From Larix kaempferi (Eukaryota > Streptophyta > Pinopsida > Pinales > Pinaceae): 64,000 bases of DNA. The position numbers and the translations under genes are program-made. Of the stretch, positions 22,553 through 36,514 are shown piece by piece; position 1 is the first letter of the stretch, and each line of letters opens with the position of its first letter. The stretch lies in contig BSBM01000151.1 in assembly GCA_027924585.1 (NCBI GenBank), positions 7,039,501 through 7,103,500 of the forward strand, read 5' to 3'. Below the pieces are notes generated by a model, which searched no databases, was not told where the DNA came from, and was given only the letters and a program-made list of their open reading frames with translations.

Positions 22553-23008
22553 GTGATTGGGGAAGGAGTTAAATCTTTTGAAGTACTTGCATCGAAGAAA
22601 GCATATGAGGTTCTTATAAATGGGGTAGCGCCTGTTTATCACAAATGGTCATCGAACTATATTTGGAAATGCCACATCCCTTTGAATATTAAGTGCTTCA
22701 CCTGGATCTGTTTGGAGAACAAAATCCTCATGTGGGATAACCTCACCAAACGAGGATTTTCTAGTCCTGTTCGTTGTGTTCTCTGTTTGAGGGGGCTGGA
22801 ATCTGTGTCACACTTATTTGTTCACTGTCATTTCGTTAGGCTGTTGTGGAGCGAGATTGAACATGCACTTAATTTTACAAGGGTATGGTGTAGTAATAGT
22901 CTTCGGGGCTGTTTGTACAATTGGTTTTATAACAAGCCTCCATTCAAGGATCTCCCATTTTTCCTTATTTGGGAGGTGTGGAAAGCCCGCAATAGATGCA
23001 TATTCTAG
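22553..23008 (+). pseudogene. LINE zf-RVT segment, unit 2
   Basis: Same 151 codons and intact Cys/His pattern. GGGCTGGAATC replaces GGGCTAGAATC of unit 1 (silent). Confidence 0.9.
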
Positions 23009-23115
23009 GATGTAAAACCTTCCGTGCACTCGGTTTTCCTTCGGGTCATTAGTGCAGTTTATGAATTCGCTGCTGTTCCCTCATTTAAACCTCCGAGGTC
23101 TTTTAATAAGCAGGG

Positions 23116-23474
23116 ATGGTTCTCCACATTTTTTATAGTTGTCATTTCACACTTAAGATGGGCGTCGGTTCAGGAAGCAATAATGAGGCCGAATTTTTGG
23201 CGTTATGGGGCCTTTTATGGTTCGCTAAGTGCAGGGATATTCTCATAATTCAAATCTTCGGTGACTTCAAGGTGGCGGTTGATTGGGCCGCGAAAGCTAC
23301 ATAGATTCATCTCACTGGGTATGACCACTCGATGGATTGACTTCGGGCTGTAATCATTGATTTTGAGGAGATCCACTTTTCTAAACTTTTTAGGGAATTT
23401 GAAGAATTAGCACACCAACTATCCAAGGAGGCTACAGGACAAATGGACTGTTATATTTCATTTGAAAAATGATC
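23116..23474 (+). pseudogene. LINE RNase H relic, unit 2
   Basis: Same motifs and stop. TTTAGGGAATTT replaces TTTAGAGAATTT near 23390. Confidence 0.8.
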
Positions 23475-23782
23475 TGAAAATGCATCGGTGGACGAGGGTG
23501 CGGAAAAATATTTCTACAGTAGGCCCATCTAGTATGTTTTTTACCTTTTGTATGGAAGCTACACACTATGTATGTAACAATTATTATATTTGTCGATGGC
23601 ATACAATGTTAGGCAGACATTCCGGACTTGTAGATGTTATTGTATCATTCACGTTTCCATTTTTGGTGGGCTAAGAGGTTTGAGTTGTATTCTCTATATT
23701 ACAACCTTATTGAAGTAACTTTGATTCTAAAACGAATATCAAATTGCAACTTTATTCTTATTGGAAAATAAATGTGTGATTT

Positions 23783-23905
23783 TTAGGCGAAAGCTAAGCA
23801 TTGAGCTGCAGAGCATTAAATGCGGCGGCTCAATGCTTAGGGTCCATTGGATTTGGAGACCGCCGCATTTAATGCTCCGCAGCTCAATGCTTAGCTTTCG
23901 GCTAA
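23783..23905. repeat. Hairpin, unit 2 copy
   Basis: The best-paired copy. The right arm reads CTCCGCAGCTC against a left-arm complement of CTCTGCAGCTC, so the 41-bp core (23788-23828 with 23860-23900) has one mispair that I can see. Confidence 0.9.
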
Positions 23906-24201
23906 TTTTTAAACCATTGTACGACCACCTTGGTAGAGATGAACGCCCCTAGCTCCTTGATAGTATCAAAATGTGCATTGAGCATTCCTAAAAGGTATGT
24001 CATGGCGCTATAAGTCAGTTTAAAATAACCCTTAAAACAAATGGGAAAAAATTAACGCAACAAACATCGATTCGCAAAACGACACGTACGATTTATGACC
24101 GTTGATTCGCATCGGTATTTATTGCAGTTGGGAGAGTTCATCTCCATATTCATATTCAGATTAAACCATTTGTGACCGTTGAACAGAAAAAGGAAATAGA
24201 C

Positions 24202-25719
24202 ATGGAGAGCGACATGGAAATGGCACCCGAAAAATATATGGATATGATCAGTGAGGACTTTGCTTATGACCCGGTTCGATTACCACTTGACCAAGATTCG
24301 ACTCAGACTCTTTATGACAGAAAAACTTTGGAGAGCATCTGGGAAACTGCACGTGAGGCTCGAAACCCCTACACCAGACAATGGTTCGACGTAAAATATG
24401 CCATTCCTCAGACGGAATTGAGGAAAGAGATGGAAGAGTACATTAATCTTCGGAACATTCCCATAAATGCCAAGATCGATGTAATTGCAGACTATACAAA
24501 AATTCTGGAGGAGGGCGAGATGAAGCAACTTCTAGAAACGTTGCGTCCAGACAACTACACATTGCCAAAATCATACTGGAATATGACATGGAAGACAATT
24601 AATCTTATACGATTGTATTGTCAATCGAATGTGCAAAACATTGAGACATTCAGAAATTTAAATGGCTACACATATTTTACAGAGATCCTCGCAAAAGTGA
24701 ACGAATATTTCATCATTCACAACTATAGCAACTATACAGATATTAGGAAATTAGACTCTGCTTCTATGAATATTTGTAAGGAAATCCTAAGGCTCCTTGA
24801 CTTGATTGGCCTGATATCATCGGACATAGTTGGAGAAAACTCCATGGGATATGATACGATTAAAAGCTTGATCAACATTATTTGGTATTTTTATTTTTAT
24901 AATCTCGGTTTTGTGAAAATCGGGACGATTGTTTTGAGACTTTATTCTATAATATTCGATGAGTTGGCTACCGATACTCTGAATGTTCTCGGATGGCAAG
25001 GTTACTTGAACGCTTTACAAGGTGAAGAAAGTCAGGGGCCGGTTAGCCTACTTAGTGTTGTCATTAATAAGTTTTCTTTCACCAATGAAAACGGTGAGAG
25101 GGATGTAAGGAGTATTCTTAGTGAAGATTTGAATCACGGAATTGCTATTCTGCGAAGATATTTTCTGTATAGTAATGGCTATAACCATGAGTACGCAGCA
25201 GCAGTAGGTGATCTATACGCAGCAGCAGTAGCTGATGCCCTAAGTCTCTGCATCTCAAGGGAGATTGAGATATCGGACGAGAGAGAATTTACGGAAGGAC
25301 AAATGCGCGAAGCCCGAACTGAGAGACTCCATAACTCTCAGGCCTTAAAAAAGGGTTTAAGGATTATCTATGAAATAATTTCGGTAGGAGGAATGCTAGC
25401 TGATATTCTACAAGGTACCCAGATAGTGAAAAATATCGTAGATAATATGTTGAGGCTGCATTTAACATTTGTATGTGAGAAAGAAGGGTGTATCAAATTT
25501 GCCTGCTGCGTTCACACCAGAAGAATTGTAATTCTTGTATTGGAGATCCTCCGAAACGTCTCCGAGAGAGGAGGAGTGCTATTTGGTATTGATCCTGTCC
25601 GCATATTCTCTGAAATAGTTGAGCGCACTACTTCCAAGAATCCCGCGTTCTGTTTTGAAGATTTAATGGATCATTTCTCTCCTGCATTTTGTGACTTCTA
25701 CATGAATGGCTGGCTGTAA
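24202..25719 (+). CDS. U-box-like protein, 505 aa (unit 2)
   Basis: Intact copy with the same ATG and stop. Gln at residues 35 and 70 agrees with units 3 and 4, so the Glu and Lys of unit 1 are the derived or minority state. One private change near the end turns Val into Phe (TGTTTTGAAG near 25653, in NPAFCFEDLMD). Otherwise it is identical to unit 3 as far as I can see. The U-box residues DPV, YDR, NPY and the IP-x-TEL block are unchanged. Confidence 0.8.
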   Translation: MESDMEMAPEKYMDMISEDFAYDPVRLPLDQDSTQTLYDRKTLESIWETAREARNPYTRQWFDVKYAIPQTELRKEMEEYINLRNIPINAKIDVIADYTKILEEGEMKQLLETLRPDNYTLPKSYWNMTWKTINLIRLYCQSNVQNIETFRNLNGYTYFTEILAKVNEYFIIHNYSNYTDIRKLDSASMNICKEILRLLDLIGLISSDIVGENSMGYDTIKSLINIIWYFYFYNLGFVKIGTIVLRLYSIIFDELATDTLNVLGWQGYLNALQGEESQGPVSLLSVVINKFSFTNENGERDVRSILSEDLNHGIAILRRYFLYSNGYNHEYAAAVGDLYAAAVADALSLCISREIEISDEREFTEGQMREARTERLHNSQALKKGLRIIYEIISVGGMLADILQGTQIVKNIVDNMLRLHLTFVCEKEGCIKFACCVHTRRIVILVLEILRNVSERGGVLFGIDPVRIFSEIVERTTSKNPAFCFEDLMDHFSPAFCDFYMNGWL

Positions 25720-25942
25720 ACCTTAATGGATCATTTCTCTCATGCATTTTTTTCAATAATAAGGGATTGTGAAAGTTCACTTAGACTTCTCTGCTTGAAA
25801 CAAATGGACGATGTTACAAAAAAAAACCTTATTTCATTGGAGAAATCATGAAATTGTTTTTCTCTTGAAACAAATAGAGCACGTTCCCAAAGAAATCCTT
25901 GTTATTTTCGAGAAATTATTAAACTTCTCTACAAATTCTTGA
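25720..25942 (+). pseudogene. Decayed extension, unit 2
   Basis: Same as unit 1, with nine A in the run and the same frame break. Confidence 0.43.
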
Positions 25943-26041
25943 GATCAGTTATCATTTGTTTAAATTTCTTAAAGATATCATTTTCCTACTCCGATTTCAA
26001 ATTTAAGAATCTATATAATAATCTAAGATTTTCTTAGCTCC

Positions 26042-26580
26042 AAGTAGTTAAACGCAATATAAGCTTCTTTTTGGTTTGTTTGTCACCTTTCTGAAAAGTG
26101 GCCGAAACTAACTCGCCAAAACTACTACTTGAAACGTAGTTTTCCTCACTTCTCAAAGTTCGGTTCAATGAGGAAATATTTGGAATGCATTCACGCCCAG
26201 TGAACGGTTCCTGTATGACTATGAATTCATAAAATTGATTATGAATGGATTCAAAATAATTTACCATTATTAACATATCATTAAAACTAATTAACATATT
26301 AATAATTTATCAATATTAACATATCATTAGAACTAACGAAGTGCTTAAATGCAATAGCTTCGAACTTTTTTGGTTTGTTTGTCACCTTTCTGAAAAGTGG
26401 CCTGAAAAAGATATCATTAGAACTAACTGCCAAAACTACTTCTACTTGAAACGTAGTTTTTCTCACTTCCCAAAGTTCTGTGGAATGAGGAAATATTTGG
26501 AATGCATTCGGGCCCAGTGAACGGTTCATGTATGATTATGAATTCATAAAATTAATTATGAATGGATTCAATATAATTTA
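26042..26580. repeat. Direct-repeat pair, unit 2
   Basis: Copies 26042-26273 and 26339-26580, same arrangement. Confidence 0.87.
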
Positions 26581-27224
26581 GAATTACTTATATTCCAATT
26601 ATTTTGTTTTTAGTTAATATTTATTCAGTTTTGAATTAGTAATTTAATACGTCTTAAGAGTACATCTATTCACTATATTTTTTTATTTTATGTTTCATAG
26701 ACAATTCAAACAACAAACCCATTTTTATTAAAAATATTTGCCTCATTTTTATCTACATATATGTCAATGTACACAAATCTTATGATAAAGAAGAAGAATT
26801 CTTGTATTTCCTTTTATCATAATCACATACTTATATTCATTAAGATAAATAACTATATTTATTATTATATTCATTCAGATCAATGCCATGTGTAAATCCA
26901 TAATAGAGTATAGAGTAATCGTGAAGATTATTGTGGTGTCCGAGGCAAAATTAATAAGAACTAAAATATGCTCAACAAGTTTGCATTTTGAAGTGAATTC
27001 AAATAGATTCAAATCTAAGGGATTTTCATTTATTTGTTACTTGGATGGAGTGTGATTTGGAAATTAATTGAATGAAGAGAAATTTGGTTTTTTGTCTCAC
27101 TAAATTACAACATTTACTAAAAGTTTTTATTAAGTCCAAATTGTAATATATCTATCATATATCACACAAAAAAATAACACAACAAAAACTCACAGCAAGA
27201 GGGGGCGCTTATCCGAGTAGCGGG

Positions 27225-27624
27225 TTGTTGAGAGAGGGATGCCCATTATCCTTGCTATTATTCTTACTCCTAATCGAGGGTTTGAGTCATCTCATTGTAA
27301 ATGCTAAGACTCAGGGGAAGATTCAAGGTATTCAGATTGATTTTAAGATAAGGGACTAAGTTGGAAAATTGGAAGCGGTAAGCAGAACTATTTATTGGCA
27401 TAGATCTGGTTATGGGAGTTTAACATTATTATAGGTTGTGTGATTCAATACTCAATCTTCTACACTCCTGTACTCTCATATTTCTTTCTCAGATCTGTCG
27501 ACCACTTGTGAGTCACTCTTCGGTTTCTTATGTTTCAAATAGAGCTCGTATCACCATTTCAGATTGTGAGGATGCAGTGATTTGGGAAGGAGTTAAATCT
27601 TTTGGAGTACTCAAAGGGAAGAAG
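27225..27624 (+). mobile_element. LINE ORF2 fragment, unit 3 copy
   Basis: Near-identical to the unit 2 copy. No open frame of significance. Confidence 0.8.
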
Positions 27625-28657
27625 CACTACTACATGGTGGCGATGTTTAAGAGGTTTTTTAACACAAAACTACTATTGTGTCTTAAAATTTTATTTTACA
27701 TGTTTTGAGAATGTTTAAGACAATTTTTTTAAGACTTGGCATTTCCTCTCAAATATCTATTTTCTATGGCTTTTTTTTTTAGTTACTATTTTCTTACGTG
27801 GAAAGTGATTTTATGATTTTATGAGGGAGGGAAGCAAAAAATGGTTTTGCATGAAGCTTTGGAAAATTAAGCATCTTAGGTTGTTCTCTTCTTCGAGGTA
27901 AATCTCTATGCATTCTTTTTCACGTTTTGCATTTCCGGTGAATAGTAAAAATGTTCTGAGAAGCAATTTTAGATACATAAGATAGGGGTTTATGGGGTTT
28001 GGTACAGATATGGTTCATTCACTCTATTTGGGGCAATTTTGAAAACTAGAATTCTTCTCGAGCTTGATGTCCGTTAATTAAATGACGATTATTAAACTCT
28101 TCATCATGTCGATCATTAAACTATGTGCAGGATTCGCTCTGGCAGATATGAGGAGATCACGAATATCTTTATTTCTTTTTCTTTCTTTTTTATTTAAATC
28201 TTGAAACTAGGAATTTTTCCAAGACATCCTACTCAATCGAACTCGAAGGATAGAGGTAGGGCTTATAGAAGGGATGTGTACTAATGTGCTTGGTTTGGTG
28301 CTAGAACGAGTTGTTCTCGTTGATGTATAAATGGCATCCGTGTATTCAATAAAGGTATTAGCGGGAAAGTCCCCAGACACAGAATAGAAGCCCGCAACAC
28401 TCTTACCATTTTGAAATTTTAATAAACATACTCCCCATTTTGATAACTGTAACCTGCTGGTATGAAGGTTTTAGAGCCTACATTTCAGGACAAATGAAAG
28501 GCAAGGGAACCAACGAGGAATTTACAATAAATTTTATCTTGTCTAGGCATAAATTATGTTCCAGGTGCCAATCTTGATACTGAAGGGCTAGGTTCAGCCA
28601 CTGCTCCTGGTCCCGAATAAACAACTAATGTAGAAAAACCAGTCGATATCTATTGAA

Positions 28658-29043
28658 AAGATGGTTATTATCTTCTTGGAGACGGCTTGGATGCATTTGC
28701 TTGGAGATTCCGACGGAACATTTGCAGAGATGACGAACGAGTTCAAATAAAAGCTAGTGAGTGGTGGCGATTTTATCTCATTTTAATAAGCATTGTTACT
28801 CTTCCAAACGGTTATGTTGATGCATACAAGTTATAACTAACCCGTTTTGATATGATTATGAGCTGAGCAGGCTTAGGCCCTTCAGACATAATATGGAGTG
28901 AACAAGCCTTCCAAACGCCACGCTGACAAATGGAGGAGTGAACAATGGTGAAGGAAGCTGGAAAGTAATGGGAAACAACGTATTTTCCATACTGGAACTG
29001 ATATTACATTCAGTATTCGAAGGACTCACCATCGGCATTGCAG
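28658..29043 (+). pseudogene. ZIP transporter remnant, unit 3 copy
   Basis: Same as the unit 1 copy in the two recognisable pieces, with the same stop after the first. Confidence 0.48.
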
Positions 29044-31385
29044 GTAGGTCATTTCTCCTTAAATTTTATTGTACTTTCCCACTTCGAAGTTTCTTTTTTC
29101 CTATTTTAGATTCAGGTTCAATGTTCGAAAAACGAGTGTTCATATTTTCTTGAGAAAAGTTGTCTTCCGAGATTAAAAATGTTAAACATTTTCTCTGGAA
29201 AAGCTGTGTTTTTGGATATTAGTTCAACTAGTTACTGTAACCTTTTCCATAATAATGTTATTCAGGTACTGTGATACCAGAAATATTTTTCCAACATTCC
29301 AAGAACATTTTTCGGTCCTTGGACAATTTCCTTTTCAAGTTACAATTCTATTAAAAATTAAAATTAAAGAGAGACAGAGTTTGCGGTTGAGGATGGTCAA
29401 AATGGAACTCCCTACCAGTCACTCCTCCCAAGTTTGGAGACTACTTTCCCGATTGAGTAGCTAATGATAAAACACTAAAACAAGTTTACATTGGGTATTC
29501 CATGCTGCATTCAACTATTGTTGAAAAGTCGGACCGTGAGAACCAATTTCACCATATTTGTTGCTCCAATTAAGTAATGTTTGTAAGAATTCATTAGGTT
29601 TTGTGTCACTATATATGATGCTTCAGTATGCTCGTAAAAATTAATTGGGGTTGCTTCGCGTGTGCTAATGGATATCCATATATTGGATCCCTCTGTGTAT
29701 TAGTGGTAGGCCTGCTCTAAGAACAAAACTATCTTCCCATATTAGTTGGCTCCGACATATTTTGAAGACCTGCTATTCATGTGTAATTTGATATGCCTAA
29801 TACACCCCATCATACCAAACCATTGGTTAAGGTCGTGTGCTATGATACCTTGTTAAAAAATGGATATGTTAGGAACAAACTTGGAACCTTCTCTGGCCAC
29901 TGGTCTCCAACATATTGTGGAACAGGACGTTGTGAACCACACTTCACTTCAATGTCAAGTTTTTACCAGTATTCTGGACTTTCAAATGATATGTCGTCGC
30001 ATTTCAAAGATCTAAATTTTATAAATTAGGAAATCTAAGTTTATAGAAAATATGGTCAAATCTGATGGTTGATAAATTAGGTGACTATCATATCATAGCG
30101 CTTATTTTGTTTCTTGGAATCGAGTGATATAATCTGTTTTGTTAAATGTTGAAACGAATAATTGTTTTACAGAGCTAAGAAGACCAATACTTTTTACTTT
30201 GAATGATAAGACTGTTGCAGCTGACGATTAAGTAGCCACCAGATTACAAACAGGTGAAGGCATTGGAGAGAAAAGCAACTTGCCATCAGTTTGGATATGC
30301 TTATTATAAGCACGAAATGAGAGTAATCTTAAGTTGTTGTTACTGAGCATAAATGATTTGATGGTTTGTAGTATACATATCGGTTTGATGCACTTTAAAT
30401 TTTAAAGTAAATTAAGTAGTTTGTCATATCAATTAAGTAGTTTTTCATTTTTTGAAGTTTGATAAACCAAAATTAATTTGAATGAATATTAATTATCATC
30501 ATTCTCATTATCATAATTTGAAACCATTTGATTATGGTTGAAAAATAAACAGCACTTTACATTTTATAATTTGAATTAATTTGTTTTGTTACTTATCATT
30601 TGCTAACCAAAATCTACATATATGGATTGATCTTTACTATTACAGTTCTGGTCTCGTTTTATTTTTAGAGTAAGAAAAGAATATTCGCCCATCCCTTCTT
30701 GAGGGCTTGAGGGCTTGTTTCCTTAAATAAGAGAATTTTTATTTACTGCTCACCGAAGGTTTGTTTCCCTGAATAGATGGATTGAACAAGTTTGGATTTT
30801 TGTCTTTCCTAAACCATTGGAGTCTATGATTGAGGGGGAGCAGACTTGGACTCAAGCTACCCACTTGGGGTGGCCTAGTAGAAACCAGGTTAACAAAGTG
30901 GGAAGCACGTGGGTTCTTTTGTTTTTTCTGCTCCTCCTCACATTACACCACTGCATTTCCTCATTTTTTATTTCGATTTTTATTGGGTACTGTCTTTCTT
31001 AGAGTTTCAGACTCTCTCCAACACATGGAGGGGTGGGGGATTCTATTATGTCCTTGTGAATGGATCAACCATATTTTTCCGTGTGTTGATGGAGACCTGT
31101 CTATCTCTGGAAGCATGGAGACTCTGCACTTCTTCCCAGCGGGATAATTGGTTGTCTTCTGTTGGGCATCAACTCTTTCCTCGTTCGGGTAGTCTTGATG
31201 GTTTGGATGGTGGGAGATTCGGACATGTGAGCTCACCCGGAAAGCTACCCTCTACACCTATCTCGAATAATAAGGCTGCGAGGGTTTGGAGAAACCCTAA
31301 ATCACAGGGGAGCTACGGGCCTCTCAATTCTAACTCAAACAGCCTTTGAACAGTTATTCAGGGTCATCCAAGACACAGTTGGTTA

Positions 31386-32459
31386 TGTCAATCAAGTGGG
31401 GAGACAGGGTAGGAGGTTTGCAAACCAATAACCTCATCCATAGAGCTACATGCATACCTAGTTGTCTTCATACAGTCCAGGTAACCCCATCACCTCCACT
31501 CTCATCCTAAGTAAGGTCCCCTTCTCTGTTGCATAGTCCCTCGGGCACCCCTTCCCTTAGTGTTGACCTGAGAAGGTATGGCTAGTCCCAACTGCTAAAC
31601 CAAGGATGGATGAGCCCTCATCGGAGCCACCACGAGATCCAAACCACATGGTCTCTCTCCCACTGTGATTTGCTCTTGGATCTCCCTCAGCATTGCGGCC
31701 AAATGGCTTGTACTGGGACTGGATTTTTGGGCTTCGAATCAGGGTTCTCCTATGAATTTTTGGGCATCTCACACTCTCAGATTTTCCCCAGGGTTCAGGT
31801 CAATGGATTCCATGACCATATTTCGCTTCTCATATGAATTTTCTTGGCGACCTTGGCACACTAAAACGTGGCTTCTCTCCAAGTCGTCATATATGGTTCT
31901 TCGTCCTGCTCGGCCTGGGTCCTCCATGAAAACTCCTGCCCCCTGGCCAAAAATCCCTTGGGGACTAGGGAGAAATCCCCCAAAGAGGTCGAGTGGATTA
32001 TGGGTCAAGAAAACTGAGCCCATACCCTTCCTTACGAATTTCAGGGCTTCCGATACTCCATCACTCTCATGGATTGACTTTGTCACCCACTCCCTTAGAA
32101 CAGAAAGAAATGTCAGCAAGGAAGGTCAAATGGTTTCTCAAGGTGACATATGCTAGCCTAGGGTTCAATCCCAAAACCCCTCACCTCTCCCAAGTGGATA
32201 CACATAGACCCCTCATTTAGTTGCATCCATAACAAGCCCCTTGGTATTTTTATTGCATGAGATCTGTTTACATCATTTTTACAATTTCCAAGGCTCAATA
32301 GCACATGGATAACACAATATCAACTACTTTCCGCTTAAAGGTTAGCATTCACAAGCAGGTCCTTGGCCTTGAGCTCCACGCTAGGAATCATACATCACAT
32401 GTATACAATATTTACATTAAAATCCAATACATCCGAAGGCTCAAAATGGGGGTATTACA
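31386..32459 (-). mobile_element. LTR-like fragment, unit 3 copy
   Basis: Same piece. Private changes include CTTGGCGACC where units 1 and 2 have CTCGGCGACC. Confidence 0.43.
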
Positions 32460-32819
32460 CCTGGATATTTCTATCTTTGCTTCCCCTATCGAAGACCATC
32501 ATGTATCATTAGGGAACTCTAGCTCTCCTTCTGTTGGACCTTTTGATAAATCCCCACTATCTACTTTTGTGGATTTTCCAGATGATAGCGCACACTCTAT
32601 CCCTATATCCTCGATCCAATGTCCTAATGTTACCATCCGGAGGAAAAATGAACCCAATTAATTGGATGGTTCCACTCATAGCAAATGGGTTAACCCTCAG
32701 ATATCCTCTATCCAGTCAGCGGCTGCGGCTTTATCTTATGACTCTCCTAATGTATAGAAAATTGGGGCCCTTGGCGCAGAAAATCCCTCTGTACAACAAT
32801 ATCCATGATTATTCTTTGA

Positions 32820-33699
32820 TTGAATACTCAAGGGATTGGAAATTCCCCTAAGCGAATTGCATTCAAAGGACTTTTAGATTTGGTGAAACCAGATATTATA
32901 TTGTTGCAAGAGACCATGACCATTGCTTTTAATGCTTGTTATTTCTTCCTTAAAATCAAGCCCAGCTGGAAATGCTGTGGGTTAGATTCAAACAGACTAT
33001 TGGGAGGCCTCCTATCGGTTTGGAACCCTTCTCTGGTTGAAGTTTATCCCTTTAAATATGTTGTGGGCATTCTTTTGGAGGGTCGGGTCGTGGGAATTAA
33101 TCACTCCATCAATGTTTTGAACATTTATCGGCCTTATAACAATAGGTGTAATTTTTGGGATCACATTTCATAGTATGCGTTGCTTAACAATCAATCATTA
33201 ATTTTTGCGGGTGATCTTAAGCTAACGTTATTGTTGGAGCATATTTCGGGTTACAACATTATTGTTCCACGCTAGGAATCATACATTCCTTTGGAGGTTC
33301 GGGTCGTGGGAATTAATCACTCCATCAATGTTTTGAACATTTATTGGCCTTATAACAATAGGTGTACTTTTTGGGATCACATTTCATAGTATGCGTTGCT
33401 TAACAATCAATCATTGATTTTTGTGGGTGATCTTAAGCTAGCGTTATTGTCGGAGCAGATTTCGGGTTACAACATTACTGTTGACCCATTGGCACAATAT
33501 TTCATTTCTCTTTTCGAGAATTATAGTCCTTTTGATGTTTGATCTAACATTATCACCCCTACTTGGTCAAACGCTCGAGCATGTAGAGCAGGAGTGGCCA
33601 AGCAACTAAATCATTTTTTGATGGAAGACAGTGTTGGGAATGCACTTGGGCCTTGTCGTACTTGGACTATTCCGATAGGGGTCTCGGACAACAAAGCTA
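32820..33699 (+). pseudogene. LINE endonuclease relic, unit 3
   Basis: Same breaks. In the second copy of the internal repeat it reads TTTGTGGGTG where the others have TTTGCGGGTG. Confidence 0.78.
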
Positions 33700-35669
33700 T
33701 TGCTCTCCAATTGGAATATGGATTTCAAATGTTGTTCTCACTCTTACCCCTTTAAATTCAATCGCACTTGGATCAAAGGCCCTACATTCGGTGAGTTGGT
33801 CGCAAATTTTTGGGTATCCTATGTTGTTCACAAGTCTAGGTCCCCACTGCAAGTATTGATCAAGAAGATCCAACTTCTTAGAGTTGATGTGGTCAAATGG
33901 GAAAAGGAGGAAAATAAAGCTAATTCTGTAGATATGGTGGATATTGAAAGATAAATTCTGGAGATAGAAGGAGTGGTCAATGGGAACCTTTTCTCTTCGA
34001 TCAAGAAGGAGAGGCTTCTATCTTTGGAATCGAAGAAGGCTAAGATTCTTCACCAAATTGAAGCTACCTGGCGACTTAAAAGCATAGCACTTTGGGTCTC
34101 TCTTGGAGACACTAATACCAAGTTTCTTAAATCCTATGCCTCACACCATAGAGTCACGAAATTGATATGGGAATTGAGAAACATAGCAGATATTCTTGTG
34201 AACGATTGGAGAGATCTTAAGGAGGAAGCAATCCATCACTTTAAAGACACTTATCAACAAGAGTCAAATGCTATTTTTTCTAATCAATTGAAGGCGCTCT
34301 GATTATATCCTTAGTTATTCACCAATGTTGAAGGAAGGGATGCTGGGAAGGTGGTCTCTCTAGACGAGATCAAAGAAATTCTGCAAAAAATTATCAACGA
34401 CAAGAGGCCCGGTCCCAAGGAGTGGACAATGAACTTCTTCCTACAGTTTTTTGATTTGGTTGGACCATATCTTCATAGGGCCATTGAAGATTCTAGATTG
34501 AAGGAAACCACCCCTACTAACTTGAATACTACCTACAAGACTCCAATACCTAAGAAGGACCTACCGAATACATTCCATGACTATCAGTTGATTTTGCTAC
34601 TCAATTTGATCTATAAATTCATTTCCAAAATCATATCCAACAGGACCAAACCTGTCTTGGAGATTTTTATCTCTGCGGAACAGTGTGGCTTCTTATCGAA
34701 TCATCAATTTCTGGAGTCAGACCTGGAGACAATGCGAGTTTCTCAGGAATTCCTTCACTTGGTAAAAGATAAGAACCTTCAAGCCCTTATCTTAAAAATG
34801 GACCTCATCAAGGCTTACGGCTATGTGGATTGCTCCTTCTTAGGATTTGTGTTGATTCATGATTACTATTCCTACGAAAGTCACGAACTGGATCATGTCT
34901 TGCATATGTTCTACATCTTACGTTGTCCTCATCAATGGTTCTCCATCAAGAAATTTTCACACTACCCAGGGGTTGAGATAGGGATGCCCATCGTCCTTGT
35001 TATTATTCTTACTGGTAATCGAGGGTTTGAGTAATCTCATTGGAAATGGTAAGACTGAGGGGAAGATTCAAGGTATTGAGATTACTCGTAACCTCTCTAT
35101 TACCCACATTCTATTCGTAGATGATGATTTAAATTTTGGGATTGACTTGACATTTGAATGGAAATTTTTTAAATGTATTATTGACCTGCTCTGCAAGGCC
35201 ACGAGGATGTCCATAAGTATACACAAGTCTATGTTTCTTGTTAACTGTGCTGATGCAGGACTTATTGCTTCTGTCCGAGATATTTTTCTTTTCATATGGA
35301 GTCTATTGATTCAGAATTTTAGTATCTCGTATATTTCCTGAAACCCAATTTTTATGAAAAGAAGGATTGGCACTGGTGGATTGATTGGCGCCGGCTGACA
35401 GATGGATAAATCATTGGTCCTTCTGTTGGTTGTCCGTGGGTGGAAGACTAGTATTGGCCAAATCGGTTCTACAAAGCCTACCAGTATTTTGGTTCTCACT
35501 TTTTGTGATACTCGTAGGGGTTGTGGAGGTTATTGGGAAGAATCTCTTTCAGTTTATTTGGGCAGGCCGAACTCAGGATTCCAAGATTCATGATCTATCT
35601 TCATGGGACAGTCTATCCCATCGACTAAATTTGTGGGGATGGGGTCTGAAAAATATTGGATCTCTTTAG
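33700..35669 (+). pseudogene. LINE reverse transcriptase relic, unit 3
   Basis: Same breaks and motifs. Closest to unit 1, with the ATAAATCATTGG form in the thumb. Confidence 0.86.
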
Positions 35670-35951
35670 TTTGGCCCCCCATGCCAAAAGTATTTGGAGG
35701 TGTATTTTTGGGGATGGATTATGGAGCATAACATAATTATAGGTTGCCTCATTCATTAGTTAATTTTCTACACTCCTGTAATCTCATGTTCCTTTCTCAG
35801 ATCCACCGACCACTTGTGAGTCACTCTTCGGTTTCTTATTGGTGCAATGCTAGTGAGATGGGAGTGCCACTAGATTTATCGGATGAATGGTCTCATTAAA
35901 TTATTATGTTGAATAGAGTGGGTATCACCTTTTTCAGATTCAGTAGATATA

Positions 35952-36407
35952 GTGATTGGGGAAGGAGTTAAATCTTTTGAAGTACTTGCATCGAAGAAAG
36001 CATATGAGGTTCTTATAAATGGGGTAGCGCCTGTTTATCACAAATGGTCATCGAACTATATTTGGAAATGCCACATCCCTTTGAATATTAAGTGCTTCAC
36101 CTGGATCTGTTTGGAGAACAAAATCCTCATGTGGGATAACCTCACCAAACGAGGATTTTCTAGTCCTGTTCGTTGTGTTCTCTGTTTGAGGGGGCTGGAA
36201 TCTGTGTCACACTTATTTGTTCACTGTCATTTCGTTAGGCTGTTGTGGAGCGAGATTGAACATGCACTTAATTTTACAAGGGTATGGTGTAGTAATAGTC
36301 TTCGGGGCTGTTTGTACAATTGGTTTTATAACAAGCCTCCATTCAAGGATCTCCCATTTTTCCTTATTTGGGAGGTGTGGAAAGCCCGCAATAGATGCAT
36401 ATTCTAG
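35952..36407 (+). pseudogene. LINE zf-RVT segment, unit 3
   Basis: Same as unit 2 in translation, with the zinc-binding pattern intact. Confidence 0.9.
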
Positions 36408-36514
36408 GATGTAAAACCTTCCGTGCACTCGGTTTTCCTTCGGGTCATTAGTGCAGTTTATGAATTCGCTGCTGTTCCCTCATTTAAACCTCCGAGGTCT
36501 TTTAATAAGCAGGG

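Larger units (their letters stand above)
17288..23742 (+). mobile_element. LINE, unit 2 copy
   Basis: Same element and same nested insertion. The variant ATAATGCATTGG near 22007 is otherwise found only in the unit 4 duplication. Confidence 0.9.
13376..26773. repeat. Tandem macrosatellite unit 2
   Basis: Second copy, 13398 bp. It has the B-type variants shared with unit 4. It shares the bases ATAATGCATTGG near 22007 only with the second half of the unit 4 duplication. A one-base deletion near 18200 and an extra T near 26680 are private to this unit. Confidence 0.97.
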